From positions 1-64,000 of the forward strand of contig JADJVW010000001.1 in NCBI GenBank assembly GCA_016710365.1: a stretch of DNA of 64,000 nt. The letters are read 5' to 3'. The notes beneath the pieces were generated by a model that saw only the letters and a list, made by a program, of their open reading frames with translations, did not search any database and had not been told where the DNA came from. The position numbers and the translations under genes are program-made. Every line of letters starts with the position of its first letter. The stretch's first letter is position 1. Source of the stretch: Candidatus Caldilinea saccharophila. GTDB lineage: Bacteria; Chloroflexota; Anaerolineae; Caldilineales; Caldilineaceae. Positions 10,201-19,538 of this stretch are shown here, in pieces.

Positions 10201-10319
10201 AGTTCAGGCATCCAATATTCACGGATTTTTGCCATGCCCACTGCGGCAGCATAGCCTACACTCCAATGAATACCAATGCCTGTATCGTTTGCCGGTCGCG
10301 GATAATCGTTGAGTTCCAT
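7284..10319 (-). CDS. large glycoside-hydrolase-like protein with C-terminal beta-sandwich repeats
   Basis: 1011 residues. Residues 1-380 look like a clan GH-A (beta/alpha)8 barrel: acid/base Glu108 in FEFNNEPD and probable nucleophile Glu274 in LSTECGY. Residues ~390-900 hold several copies of a carboxypeptidase-regulatory/SpaA-like beta domain, recognisable by recurring GxYxVxxPxG-type strands (DGSYRFVDLPPGEFSLRV, TGEYQFEELGAGLYTVQV, GQVVFAELSAGVYSLFV). A short alpha/beta tail follows. No signal peptide is visible from the ATG at 10319, so export is uncertain. It lies upstream of the LacI regulator and sugar importer on the same strand, which supports a carbohydrate role. The exact GH family is not identified. 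Confidence 0.65.
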   Translation of the reverse strand: MELNDYPRPANDTGIGIHWSVGYAAAVGMAKIREYWMPELKAMGVKWVKVFNHDGALDFCELLLAEGFMPIVRLYRPAPNPGRLGVKELVHLDALIRAGVRYFEFNNEPDVDAEWKGGRVPVNGLDITIENTIAALEVILERGGMPAIPALSNGSRWDLVGRIVAAGRRDLFDGPVWQAVHNYSQNRPLDYPYDIGNQEGGAFTDRFYRAVAGESWQSDAWRGRSLAEVNRLRYDRRNPGATIADDHACWLAYEQRDALNRKHLGHSLPILSTECGYIVGEDSDPRYPATTPDLHMAQTLEACRIMMGTSQRFKHAPDYYFCSAFWLLGNERLGSTSAWWEGQAWYSDRWPGGSLPVVRALQSEPKRSHTHSETPARILLRGSIANLGARRALLLERDGIEVAHCTLDNTGIFEFPDLADGDYVLRMPEADYREEISLHRDQREVVVRLTLPAPVEMVGRSAIEGHVAGGAGAVVMLVQTSSGEEWVTLAREDGSYRFVDLPPGEFSLRVHPSGSVVERVLLDGRNKVTADLMQAGWGYTVSVAAATPGIGAVAVSTPGYKKLPVQVHGADGASDIVETGSAPEYGAAACLIGGLDEGHYIVTVDNAPEEDGRTTQLEARVHIDKRSIPRVEFVYGVLETPAPVATSVVAGKVHGTRAGQPLRIALLDDRADRREQFVAATGEYQFEELGAGLYTVQVVGFEETASASDIALDGKSRVTVDLALPDIVRASAVQQQGGRGASVIAATLPDGAGRTARLVDAVGNERREDVDGAGQVVFAELSAGVYSLFVEGGFAQTNLEVDGLNGWTITFAPLISVWESTVTQAGSMPGFSALHVEIEGMANHPVRVYKGEEEEYTLSTRARAEQGVYNVEFKPLGPGAYRVEPDGLGIWAAVDLSGLEAVRVSFRRKQEPIGANRVEARAPARLTGQDSQPSHATTYLYVSTPPATLEQCIALLQFASTRQPQIGSDLAAAGQADHVLIADAPDADEVEQRLRRQGVKVERSASRMLPE

Positions 10320-10440
10320 CAGGGATAGTCAATTGCGCTGGAAGAAAGACGGTTGGCGTAAGCTTGTAGCACCGCGCCCATTATAGCGCACTGTCAAGCT
10401 GCAAGGAAACCAGCGCGAGCGGGGACGCCGACAGTAGACA

Positions 10441-10531
10441 GTAGGTCGGGCTACCAGCCCGACGTAGCTTCTGCGGGTTGATGCTACCCGGAGCGTTGGC
10501 GCAATACCGTCGGGCTGGTAGCCCGACCTAC
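10441..10531. repeat. palindromic intergenic repeat, GTAGGTCGGGCT family
   Basis: Perfect 23-bp inverted arms at 10441-10463 and 10509-10531 (GTAGGTCGGGCTACC...), each itself nearly palindromic. Related copies occur at 37841-37863, 37884-37906 and 38790-38812. The rest of the 362-bp gap before the MoxR gene shows no gene. Confidence 0.85.
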
Positions 10532-10681
10532 GGGGGCGGCTACTAACATTCGCTGGTAGAGAATGATCGTCTGACCCATTCCCGGAATGTGGACGTATAG
10601 GTTTGCCCGCTGGCGCAAGATGGGGTATCGTACCGGCTTATTGGCGTATAGGCATATACCTGACAACTCGTGGAAGATGCT

Positions 10682-11635
<954 letters not shown>

Positions 11636-11636
11636 A

Positions 11637-11683
11637 AATCTCCCATCTCTACGCTCAGAACTGGAGCGTAGAGATTGGAGATT
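11637..11683. repeat. intercistronic hairpin between moxR and DUF58 genes
   Basis: 20-bp inverted repeat with one mismatch (AATCTCCCATCTCTACGCTC and its complement) starting just after the MoxR stop. There is no T-tract, so readthrough into the DUF58 gene is likely. Confidence 0.6.
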
Positions 11684-11698
11684 GGAAATTCCTCCTTC

Positions 11699-12982
11699 AT
11701 GAACTCCCGTCTGCTCTTCCTGCTGGTTGGCGTCATCGCAGCCTGGGTCGTCGCGCTGAACACCGGTCGCGAGTTGGCCTTCAGCCTCGCCTATCTCCTC
11801 TCTGGAATCATCGTGTTGAGCTACTTCTGGGCGTGGAACAGCGTGCGCGGGGTGACAGCGCGGCGACGCACCAAATCGCGGCGCAGCCAGGTGGGACAAT
11901 ATGTCGAAGAACAGTTCGAGGTCACCAACCGCAGCTTCTGGCCCAAGCTGTGGCTGGAAATCGACGATCTCTCAACGTTGCCCTGGCACAGCGCCGGCCG
12001 TGTCGTGAGCGCGGTGCGACGCAACGGGACACAACGCTGGCTGGTCAAAACGCTCTGCATCCAGCGCGGTCGCTTCCGGCTGGGGCCGGTGACTTTGCGC
12101 AGCGGCGATCCCCTGGGCATTTTCCGCCGCGAGCGCCCCCTCTCCGGCACGGGATACGTCATCGTCTATCCGCCTACGGTGGAGCTGACTTCGTTCGAGC
12201 CTTCGGTTTCTGAATTGTCCGGCGGCGAGGCGCGCCACCGCCGCACCTACCAGGTGACGTCGAGCGTAGCCGGCGTGCGCGAGTATGTGAACGGTGACGG
12301 CTTCAACCGCATCCACTGGCCCACCACGGCGCGGCTCAATCGGCTGATGGTCAAGGAGTTTGAGCTCGATCCCACCGCGGACGTGTGGATTTACCTCGAC
12401 CTGTGCAGCAGCGCCGCAGCCGCCTTGTCCTGGACGCCGCCGCCGCCAGAGTCGCCGCTGTTCAGCGGGCGTTTGCGCACGCAGCGCTCTCTGGAGCTGC
12501 CGCCGGCCACCACCGAGTACGGCGTGACGATTGCCGCCAGCCTGGCGCGCTATTTTATTTTGCGCAACCGTGCGGTCGGCATGAACAGCCGCGGCCGCAC
12601 GCGCGAGTTTGTGCAGTCCGACCGCGGCGAACGCCAACTCCACAAATTTTTCGAGGCGCTGGCGGTGGTCGAGGCGGCCGGCGAGCTGCCTTTTGCCGAT
12701 CTGGTGGCGACCGACGGCATCCGGCTCAATCGCAACGACACGCTGCTCGCCATCACGCCCGACGCCGACCCCGGCTGGGTGGCGGCGCTGCAAATGCTCC
12801 AGCGCCGCGGGGTCAACAGCGTAGCGATCCTGATCGATGCCACCACCTTTGGCTCGCAGCGCAATTACGACCGCGTGCAAGGCGAGTTACTGGCCTCCGG
12901 CATTTCACTCTATCGCATCCGCCGCGACGACGATTTGGGAGCCGCCCTGGCCGCGCCATTGCATGTCGACAACGCGCGCTGA
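11699..12982 (+). CDS. DUF58 domain protein
   Basis: Partner of the MoxR ATPase. Two N-terminal hydrophobic segments (LLFLLVGVIAAWVVAL, FSLAYLLSGIIVLSYFWAW) anchor it in the membrane. The DUF58 signature follows: VREYVNGDGFNRIHWPTTARLNRLMVKEFE, with the von Willebrand-like strand DVWIYLDL. The C-terminal part continues the VWA-like fold. ATG at 11699 is preferred to the in-frame TTG at 11675, which lies in the hairpin. It overlaps or abuts the following transporter gene. Confidence 0.88.
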   Translation: MNSRLLFLLVGVIAAWVVALNTGRELAFSLAYLLSGIIVLSYFWAWNSVRGVTARRRTKSRRSQVGQYVEEQFEVTNRSFWPKLWLEIDDLSTLPWHSAGRVVSAVRRNGTQRWLVKTLCIQRGRFRLGPVTLRSGDPLGIFRRERPLSGTGYVIVYPPTVELTSFEPSVSELSGGEARHRRTYQVTSSVAGVREYVNGDGFNRIHWPTTARLNRLMVKEFELDPTADVWIYLDLCSSAAAALSWTPPPPESPLFSGRLRTQRSLELPPATTEYGVTIAASLARYFILRNRAVGMNSRGRTREFVQSDRGERQLHKFFEALAVVEAAGELPFADLVATDGIRLNRNDTLLAITPDADPGWVAALQMLQRRGVNSVAILIDATTFGSQRNYDRVQGELLASGISLYRIRRDDDLGAALAAPLHVDNAR

Positions 12983-13001
12983 CAACGAGGAGACCATCGA
13001 C

Positions 13002-13952
13002 GTGACGCCCTCCAGCAAAAGCATTGCGCTCCCTCCAACCGCGCCGGATCCCACTGTACCGGCTCCAGTCAAATTTGGCCTGATCGACCTGGCGTTGCTT
13101 GCCATGACGATGATCTGGGGTGTGAACGCCGTGGTCGTCAAGGCGATCTACGTGCAGATTCCGCCGCTGGTCTTTATGTCGGTGCGCTTTGTGATCGCAG
13201 GTTCGTTGTTGTTGGCCATTCTTTGGGGCACAGAGCGCAGCATGCACATTGACCGCAAGGATTGGCTGCTGTTGATCGCCGCGGGCATGGTCGGCACAGG
13301 CTTGTATCAACCGCTTTTTTTATCCGGTCTGGCGATGACCACGGCCTCGAACACCGCGCTGCTGATCGCAACCTCCCCGGCGTTTGTGGCGCTGCTCAAC
13401 CGGCTGACAGGGCGCGAAGTTCTGTCGCCGCGCGGGTGGATCGGGATTGCGCTCACCCTGGCCGGCGTGCTGCTGATCATCGAGGGCGGCGCGGGCTTTT
13501 CGCTGGCCTCACAGTCGCTGCTGGGCGATGTCATGATCCTGCTCGGCTCGTTTTTGTGGGCGTCCTACGCAGTGTTGGCCGCGCCGCTGATGGCGCGCTA
13601 CTCGCCGCTGCGCGTGACCGCACTCACGACGTCGATCGGGGCCGCGCCGCTGATTCTGCTCGGTCTGCCCGCGGTGGCAGCGCACGATTGGCATCAAGTC
13701 ACGATAGGCGGCTGGAGCGCGCTCTTCTATTCAGCGGTGTTTGCCATCGTCATCGGCTATATCATCTGGAACAACGGCGTCAAAAAGATCGGCGGGGCGC
13801 GCACCGCGCTTTACAACAACCTGATCCCGGTGATCGGCGCCATCAGCGCCGCGCTCATCCTGGGGGAGGCGCTGACGCCGCTCAAGATCGGCGGCGCGGC
13901 GGTCATCTTCGCCGGCCTGCACCTGGCGCGCACGGCCAGGGTGCGGGTTTGA
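13002..13952 (+). CDS. EamA (DMT superfamily) transporter
   Basis: Ten-segment drug/metabolite-type permease with two EamA repeats. The first begins IDLALLAMTMIWGVNAVVVK, and the second begins LLGDVMILLGSFLWASYAVLAAPLM. The C-terminal block (GGARTALYNNLIPVIGAISAALILGEAL) is the conserved second-repeat end. Substrate unknown. I chose GTG at 13002 because GAGGAGA lies nine bases upstream. An ATG at 12963 would overlap the DUF58 stop by 20 bp and is an alternative. Confidence 0.88.
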   Translation: MTPSSKSIALPPTAPDPTVPAPVKFGLIDLALLAMTMIWGVNAVVVKAIYVQIPPLVFMSVRFVIAGSLLLAILWGTERSMHIDRKDWLLLIAAGMVGTGLYQPLFLSGLAMTTASNTALLIATSPAFVALLNRLTGREVLSPRGWIGIALTLAGVLLIIEGGAGFSLASQSLLGDVMILLGSFLWASYAVLAAPLMARYSPLRVTALTTSIGAAPLILLGLPAVAAHDWHQVTIGGWSALFYSAVFAIVIGYIIWNNGVKKIGGARTALYNNLIPVIGAISAALILGEALTPLKIGGAAVIFAGLHLARTARVRV

Positions 13953-13983
13953 AATTTATTCACGCTTCAAGCATAAAAAATAA

Positions 13984-14069
13984 ACCACAGATTTGGCGGA
14001 TTAGACGGATCAGCACGGATAAAACCAAAAATCCTTGGAAAAATCCGCCAAATCCGTTTAATCCGTGGT
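13984..14069. repeat. imperfect palindromic ACCACGGATT-type repeat
   Basis: Inverted arms ACCACAGATTTGGCGGATTA and its near-complement ending AATCCGTGGT. Related ACCACGGATT/GGCGGATT strings occur near 17395 and 41028. A short intergenic mobile or structural repeat. Confidence 0.65.
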
Positions 14070-14082
14070 CTATGTTTGCCGT

Positions 14083-14805
14083 TTAGATCTTCGCCTGGGC
14101 AAGCGCCTGCGATTGGACGTCGAATAACTGGCGGATGCCGTGTTCGGCCAGGAGCAACATGGCGTTGAGCGCGCCGCGGCTGAACGGCTCGCCCTCGGCC
14201 GTGCCCTGAATTTCGACAAAGCGGCCATCCGACGTCATCACGACATTCATATCCACGTCAGCTTTCTGATCCATGGAGTAGTTGAGGTCGAGCACCGCTC
14301 TGCCGTTGACGACGCCGACGCTCACCGCGGCCACGGCTTGCGACAACACGCCCGGCGCCACCACCTTGCGCTTCTCCAAACGCTTGACCGCCAGCGCCAG
14401 CGCCACGTAGCCGCCCGTGATCGAGGCCGTGCGCGTGCCGCCATCCGCCTGGATCACATCGCAGTCTACTACGATCTGGCGATCTCCCAGCTTGCCCAGG
14501 TCGACCGCAGAGCGCAGGCTGCGCGCGATCAATCGCTGAATTTCCTGGGTGCGTCCCTTGGGATATTGGATTTCACGCTGGTTGCGCTGTTCGGTGGCGC
14601 GCGGGAGCATGGCGTACTCCGCGGTCACCCAGCCCTGCTTCTGGCGCGAATTTTGCAGCCAGCGCGGCAGCGTCTCCTCGACCGTAGCGTTACACAACAC
14701 GCGCGTATTGCCCATGCTGATCAATACCGAACCTTCGGGGTAGACGACATAGTCCAGATCCAACTTAACGGGACGAAGTTGGTCCAGTTCTCGGGTGGCA
14801 GACAT
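14083..14805 (-). CDS. rph: ribonuclease PH
   Basis: Phosphorolytic 3'-5' exonuclease that trims tRNA 3' ends. Family landmarks: RPVKLDLDYVVYPEGSVLISMGNTRVLC at the start, PRATEQRNQREI (phosphate-binding Arg), VDCDVIQADGGTRTASITGGYVAL (catalytic Asp region) and LDLNYSMDQKADVDMNVVM. 240 residues, as expected. The start at 14805 (MSATRELDQLRPV) is preceded by AAAGGA; the in-frame ATG at 14856 would add 17 unusual residues. Adjacent to two tRNA-Ala genes, consistent with its job but possibly by chance. Confidence 0.97.
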   Translation of the reverse strand: MSATRELDQLRPVKLDLDYVVYPEGSVLISMGNTRVLCNATVEETLPRWLQNSRQKQGWVTAEYAMLPRATEQRNQREIQYPKGRTQEIQRLIARSLRSAVDLGKLGDRQIVVDCDVIQADGGTRTASITGGYVALALAVKRLEKRKVVAPGVLSQAVAAVSVGVVNGRAVLDLNYSMDQKADVDMNVVMTSDGRFVEIQGTAEGEPFSRGALNAMLLLAEHGIRQLFDVQSQALAQAKI

Positions 14806-14951
14806 GGGAGCATCCTTTCTGGGTGCGGCCGACGAGTTCCACAGGGCAAGCAGCAAGAGACGGAGGTCACATCGATTCCGCTACACTTGCGTAAACGCGT
14901 GGAATTGAGGCTGAAACGAAACGACCCTTCCGGGAAGGAAGGGCCGCTGTG

Positions 14952-15024
<73 letters not shown>

Positions 15025-15104
15025 GTACCACATTTGCTATTATAAGGTTCCGACGGCATCTGTCAAAATCCAGGCAGGTTTGCCAGAGTCTTGAGATTCC
15101 ATCG

Positions 15105-15179
<75 letters not shown>

Positions 15180-15273
15180 GGAAGGTCAACAACGGTAGGA
15201 GTATAGCAGAGGCAACAGGCATGGTCAAATTTATCGGGGCGTCAGGGGGTTACAACACTACTCCATGCTGCGA

Positions 15274-16968
15274 TCAAACGTTATTGCGCTCATCCTTACG
15301 CGCCACATAGGCTTCCCACCCGCCCAGATAGCGCACCAACCGTCCTGCCTGCATCTCCCACACCTGGTCGGCAAAGCGCTCGATAAAGCGCCGGTCGTGT
15401 GAGATGGCGACGATGGCTCCGCGGAAGTCGAGCAGCGCGGCCTCGAACTCCTCCAGCACGTCGAGGCTGATGTGGTTGGTCGGCTCATCGAGCAGCAGCA
15501 CATTGGCGCGCGCGGCCATGAGCAAGGCAAGCTGGAGCTTGCGCTGCTGCCCGATGCTGAGGCTGGCGACCGGTTTGAGCAAGTCCGGGAAGGGGAAGAG
15601 GTGGTAGCTCATCAACTCAGCCTTGAGTTCCTCCCAGTCGCCGACGCGGCCTGTCGTGTACGCTTCGTAGAGCGTGCCGTCCGCGGGCAGCGACTCCTGC
15701 TCCTGGTCGAGATAGCCGACGACCGTGCTCGTCGCCGCGGTCACAGCGCCGGCGTCGGGCTTGAGGCGACCCGCCAGCACCTTGAGCAGCGTACTCTTGC
15801 CCGCGCCATTAGGCCCGACGATCACGATGCGATCCTGGGCGCCCAACGCCACGGTCACGTCGTCCAGCACATGGCGGCCCGCGTAGGCAACGGTCACTTG
15901 CGACACGGCCAGCGGCGTCCTGTTGACCAGCCGCGCCGGGTCGAACTCCGGGTTGATGTGCAGCGGCGCCGGCGGTTTGGGGATGGGGTCAGCTTCAAGG
16001 CGGCGCAGACGCTCCTCCGCCGCGCGCAGGTTGCGGCCGATCGTCGCCTCGACGCGCCCGCCTTTGTAGCTGTAAGCCAATTTGTCGCCGTCGCCGGGCC
16101 GGTTGTGGCCGACCTGCCGCGCCTTGCTCTGGACAAAGCGACGCAGTTCGCGGATTTCCTCCTGCTGCGCGGTGTATTCCTCGACCCAACGTGTGCGCGT
16201 CAGCGCCTTTTCCTGGGCAAAGAAATCATAGTTGCCGGCGTAGAAACGCGCCTCGCGCGTGAGTTCGTCGATCTCGACAATCGCCTGTACGGTGCGGTTG
16301 AGAAACGTACGGTCGTGTGAGACCACCAGCAGCGCGCCGCCGAAGTCTTGCAAGAAGCCTTCCAGCCACGCCAGCGCGGTAAAGTCGAGGTGATTGGTCG
16401 GCTCGTCCAGCAGCAGCAGATCGGGCGTCTGGAGCAGCAACGCGGCCAGCCCGACGCGCGCCTTCTCGCCGCCGGAGAGCGAGGCCAGCGGGCGGTCGCG
16501 CGCAAGGTCGCCGACGCCGAGGCCGGCCAGCACGCCTGCCGTGCGGTGTGGCAGATCGTAGCCGCCCAGCCGGTCGAACTCGGCGCCAAGATGGCCGTAT
16601 TCAACCAGCGCCTGGTCGAGCGCCTCTGTCTGGGTGGCAGGATCCGCCATGATAATTTCCAAGTCACGCAGCCGCGCCTCAACCGCCCGGACGCGCGCCT
16701 GTGACTGCGCGATCAGTTCGTCCAGCGTCAGCGTCTCACCGGCCGCGAGCACCTGCGGCAGATAGCCGATCTGAAGACCTTCAGCCAATTCAACGATGCC
16801 CGCGTCCGGTTCCACTGCGCCGACGATAATCTTGATCAACGTGGATTTGCCCACGCCGTTGGCGCCGACCAGCCCCCATTTGTTGCTCGTCTGCATTGTC
16901 AGGGAGACATTGGTGAGCACCTGGTTGTCGCCGTACGCTTTGGAGAGATGCGCGATAGTGAATAACAT
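15274..16968 (-). CDS. ABC-F family ATP-binding protein
   Basis: Two ATPase cassettes on one chain without membrane segments, the ABC-F layout of ribosome-associated translation factors and target-protection resistance proteins. Cassette 1: Walker A GANGVGKSTL, signature LSGGEKARV, Walker B LLLLDEPTNHLD. Cassette 2: Walker A GPNGAGKSTL, signature LSIGQQRKLQ, Walker B VLLLDEPTNHIS. They are joined by a charged inter-domain linker (~residues 240-320). The start at 16968 (MLFTIAHLSKAYG) matches the family; 16983 is also possible. The second signature (LSIGQ) is typical of Msr/Vga/Lsa-like members, but resistance cannot be claimed. Confidence 0.92.
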   Translation of the reverse strand: MLFTIAHLSKAYGDNQVLTNVSLTMQTSNKWGLVGANGVGKSTLIKIIVGAVEPDAGIVELAEGLQIGYLPQVLAAGETLTLDELIAQSQARVRAVEARLRDLEIIMADPATQTEALDQALVEYGHLGAEFDRLGGYDLPHRTAGVLAGLGVGDLARDRPLASLSGGEKARVGLAALLLQTPDLLLLDEPTNHLDFTALAWLEGFLQDFGGALLVVSHDRTFLNRTVQAIVEIDELTREARFYAGNYDFFAQEKALTRTRWVEEYTAQQEEIRELRRFVQSKARQVGHNRPGDGDKLAYSYKGGRVEATIGRNLRAAEERLRRLEADPIPKPPAPLHINPEFDPARLVNRTPLAVSQVTVAYAGRHVLDDVTVALGAQDRIVIVGPNGAGKSTLLKVLAGRLKPDAGAVTAATSTVVGYLDQEQESLPADGTLYEAYTTGRVGDWEELKAELMSYHLFPFPDLLKPVASLSIGQQRKLQLALLMAARANVLLLDEPTNHISLDVLEEFEAALLDFRGAIVAISHDRRFIERFADQVWEMQAGRLVRYLGGWEAYVARKDERNNV

Positions 16969-17048
16969 AAGCGAAATACACAAGCTCCTACTGATCGCTA
17001 AAGTGATTCCACTTTGAAAGTAGCAGTTTCAGCGCTTCGCACCAATAG

Positions 17049-17181
17049 ACTGTCAAACGCCGAAGTCTGGATAGAGCGACAGCAAGTGAACGCAGATACT
17101 CGCAGATAAAATCGGATAAGCGCAGATAAGAGCAAAGCATCTGCGTCTATCTGAGGCTATCAGTGTCTATCTGTGTTCTCT
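17049..17181. repeat. dispersed intergenic repeat, copy 1 (partner at 48944-49083)
   Basis: About 135 bp shared with the copy at 48944-49083, including the runs GCAAGTGAACGCAGATA, CGGATAAGCGCAGATAAGAG and GCATCTGCGTCTATCTGAGG. Loosely self-complementary through CGCAGATA/TATCTGCG strings. The gap 16969-17493 holds no gene. Confidence 0.8.
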
Positions 17182-17289
17182 TCTACTGTGCTGAACCAAG
17201 AAACTTTGGTTGAGCGCAGTAGTCTTAGCATTTGTCACAAACACCTGAGTTCAAAGTTACATAACTTTAGATTATAAATTCATGCTGGT

Positions 17290-17333
17290 CTGCAATCTTC
17301 CAGGAAGCTTCGAAGCTTCCTGGAAGATTGCAG
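17290..17333. repeat. perfect 44-nt palindrome
   Basis: Uninterrupted perfect palindrome centred on TTCGAA; the left half is CTGCAATCTTCCAGGAAGCTTC written to the centre. It lies mid-gap between the ABC-F gene and the DUF1116 gene, with AT-rich sequence to its left. Confidence 0.9.
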
Positions 17334-17493
17334 CATAAGTGTTTAACCTAGAGATCAGTTTTCATCCGGAAATCATCCGGTTTTGTCCGTCGAATCCGTC
17401 GAATCCGTGGTCCATGGAAACCAGGCTGAACCGTTACCATTCCTCTGCGTTTTCTCTGCATCTCCGCGCCTCCGCGTCAAAGCAGTTGTGCCT

Positions 17494-18711
17494 TCAGCTA
17501 GCTTCCAAATACTGCTCCGCAAAAGCGACCAGCGCATCCTCGAAGACGCTCATGGGCGGGCGCGTCAGCCCGGCCCCGACCTGACCGACGCCCGCTTCCT
17601 TGTGCGCAATGCCGGTGTTGATGCGCGGGGTGACGCCCAATTCCACCACCTTGCGGATGTCCACGCCAGTCGGCGTCCCGCGGAAGCCCAGCGCGGGAAC
17701 CGTAAACGCGGTGTGTTCGGCCACCGTGATCTCGTACATCTCCAGCGTAGCGTGCATGGCGTCCTGCGGCGCACCGCTGATGAAGGTGACGATAGCGGGC
17801 GCGGCCGCCATCGCAAACGCGCCGATGTCGCGGTTGGCGTCGGCAGCCGTGAAACCGGGAAAATAGAGACCGTCGGGCGTGCCGGCCGGGCCAGTAAACC
17901 AGCGGTCGCCGAGTCCGGAAACGCGGATGCCCAACTCCGTGCCGTTGCGCGCCATTGTCGTCATAATCGTGCTGCCCGCGACGCCATGCCCGGCGTCGGC
18001 CATCGCCTTGCACGCGGCCATGACCGGGTTCAGCACACTGAGCGCATTGTCGCCCAGGAGCTTGAGCACACTAGCCGCCGTCTCCGCGTCCGGGGCCACG
18101 CGCACGACCAGTGGCGCCAGCTTCGTCGTGAAGAGAAGCGAGCCGGCCTTGTTGCGGTTGTGTCCCTCGTCACCCATGTGCAGCGACTCGGCGAGCAGGG
18201 CGCGGATGTCGATGCCTTCTTCACTCAGCGCCAGCGCCGGCCAGCACCAGCCCCATCACTTCATTCATCCAGCGCAGTTTGGCGAGCACCTCTTCGCTGT
18301 GCGCGCCATAGCGCAACACTTTGCCGTAACCCTCGTTGAGGGTGGAAAAGGCGCGGTTGCCGTGCGTGACATTTTCCACCACATAGACCACCATCGACGG
18401 TGAAATGACGCCCGCCATCGGCCGACCGCGCGGTGATGGTGGCAGGGGTCGAAAGCCACCACGCCGGACGCCAACAACGCTTCGGCTTCGTCGGCATGGC
18501 GCGCCCATCCTTCAAAGATGCAGGCGCCGAGCAACGCCCCGCGCAGCGGGCCTGACGCCTGCGCCCACGTAATCGGTGGGCCGGCGTGGAGCAACCGACG
18601 ACCTTCCATGCCAGGAATCACATCGGCGGCGCGTGCAACGGTGCGCAACAGCGGCCGGGCGGACATCATGCGTTCGACGGCGGTCTGATTGGCGCGTTCT
18701 ATATCAATCAT
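17494..18711 (-). pseudogene. DUF1116 (YlbE-like) protein, two frameshifts
   Basis: Three consecutive frames rebuild one protein. It starts at 18711 (MIDIERANQTAVERMMSARP, AAGGAA upstream) and passes through MAGVISPSMVVYVVENVTHGNRAF and NEGYGKVLRYGAH. It ends with MGDEGHNRNKAGSLLF, TTMARNGTELGIRVSG and the C-terminus at 17494. These blocks match DUF1116, which in enterobacteria is encoded by ylbE near FdrA and carbamate-kinase genes for allantoin/oxamate metabolism. No FdrA or carbamate kinase is visible here. The breaks are near 18420-18424 and 18236. Both sides remain conserved, so a sequencing error is the likely cause. Confidence 0.75.
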
Positions 18712-18764
18712 GCTGAGGTTCCTTCAAATTGATCACGACAATATTTTGAGAAGCGACATGTTCG

Positions 18765-18839
18765 CCCCTCGCCCCTCGCCCCTCGCCCCTCGCCCCTCGC
18801 CCCTCGCCCCTCGCCCCTCGCCCCTCGCCCCTCGCCCCT
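18765..18839. repeat. heptanucleotide tandem repeat (CGCCCCT)n
   Basis: About 10.7 uninterrupted copies of CGCCCCT between two divergent gene starts (DUF1116 protein leftward, pentapeptide protein rightward). A few degenerate copies of CTCGCCCCTCACAA occur near 28688-28712. Confidence 0.95.
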
Positions 18840-18919
18840 GCCGATTATCAACGAAACACAACAATCAGGCAACCGCCGATCACCACTTTTGAGGAAGCTG
18901 TGGTACATTGGTGCGTCGT

Positions 18920-19538
18920 ATGGCAAAAGTGTCCACATCGGCGTTTTATACGGTCTTGCTGATTGCGGCATCCGCCTTGATCTGGCTGGCCTGGCAGGTC
19001 TATCCCGCTAACCCGCTACCCAAATTGGCTTGCCAGCCAACCTGCACTCAGGTAGATCTGAGCGGCCGTGACCTGGCGCACGCCGATTTGAACCGCGTCA
19101 ACTTATCGTTGGCGAATTTCGGGGGCGCACCTGCGTGAGGCCAACCTGCAGCGCGCGGATCTATCCAATGCCTTGCTCGACCGTGCTGATTTGCGGTATG
19201 CGCGTCTGGCGGGCGCGGTGTTGCGCAGCGTTAATCTGCGTGAGGCGGATCTGCGCGACGCCGATCTGACGGGTGCAGATATTCGCGCCGCCAATCTGAG
19301 CGGCGCCCAGTTGGAGCGGGCCATTTTGGTGGATGCGTCGTTGGTCGATGCGGACCTGAGAGATGCAATTTTGCGCCGCGCCGATCTGACCGGGGCCGAT
19401 CTGCGCGGCGCCGTGCTGCGCAATGCCGATCTGCGCGAGGCGACCTTGACCGGCGCCGACCTGACCGGCGCCGATCTGATGGACGCCCGCTTGCCCCATG
19501 GCTTTTTTGCACCGCCTTTCGAGAGTACGGGATCCTGA
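18920..19538 (+). pseudogene. membrane-anchored pentapeptide-repeat protein, one frameshift
   Basis: The N-terminal hydrophobic segment (FYTVLLIAASALIWLAWQVYP) is followed by a Cys-containing linker and then about 30 pentapeptide repeats of the A(D/N)LxX type (RADLTGADLRGAVLRNADL), which fold as a right-handed quadrilateral beta-helix. The frame breaks in a run of five G (19121-19125). Four G gives ANFGAHLREANLQRADL, which fits the repeat register perfectly. The stop is immediately followed by the ATG of the VTC-domain gene. Role unknown; it may act with the VTC cluster. Confidence 0.8.

Noticed and set aside
11972..12880. 302-codon minus-strand open frame
   Set aside because: Antisense shadow of the DUF58 gene, whose frame has clear family motifs.
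15274..16968. Antibiotic resistance gene
   Set aside because: ABC-F architecture is clear, but housekeeping and resistance members cannot be told apart by eye, so no resistance is claimed.
18708..18971. Gly/Arg/Glu repeat peptide on the minus strand
   Set aside because: Translation of the CGCCCCT tandem repeat, overlapping two real gene starts.
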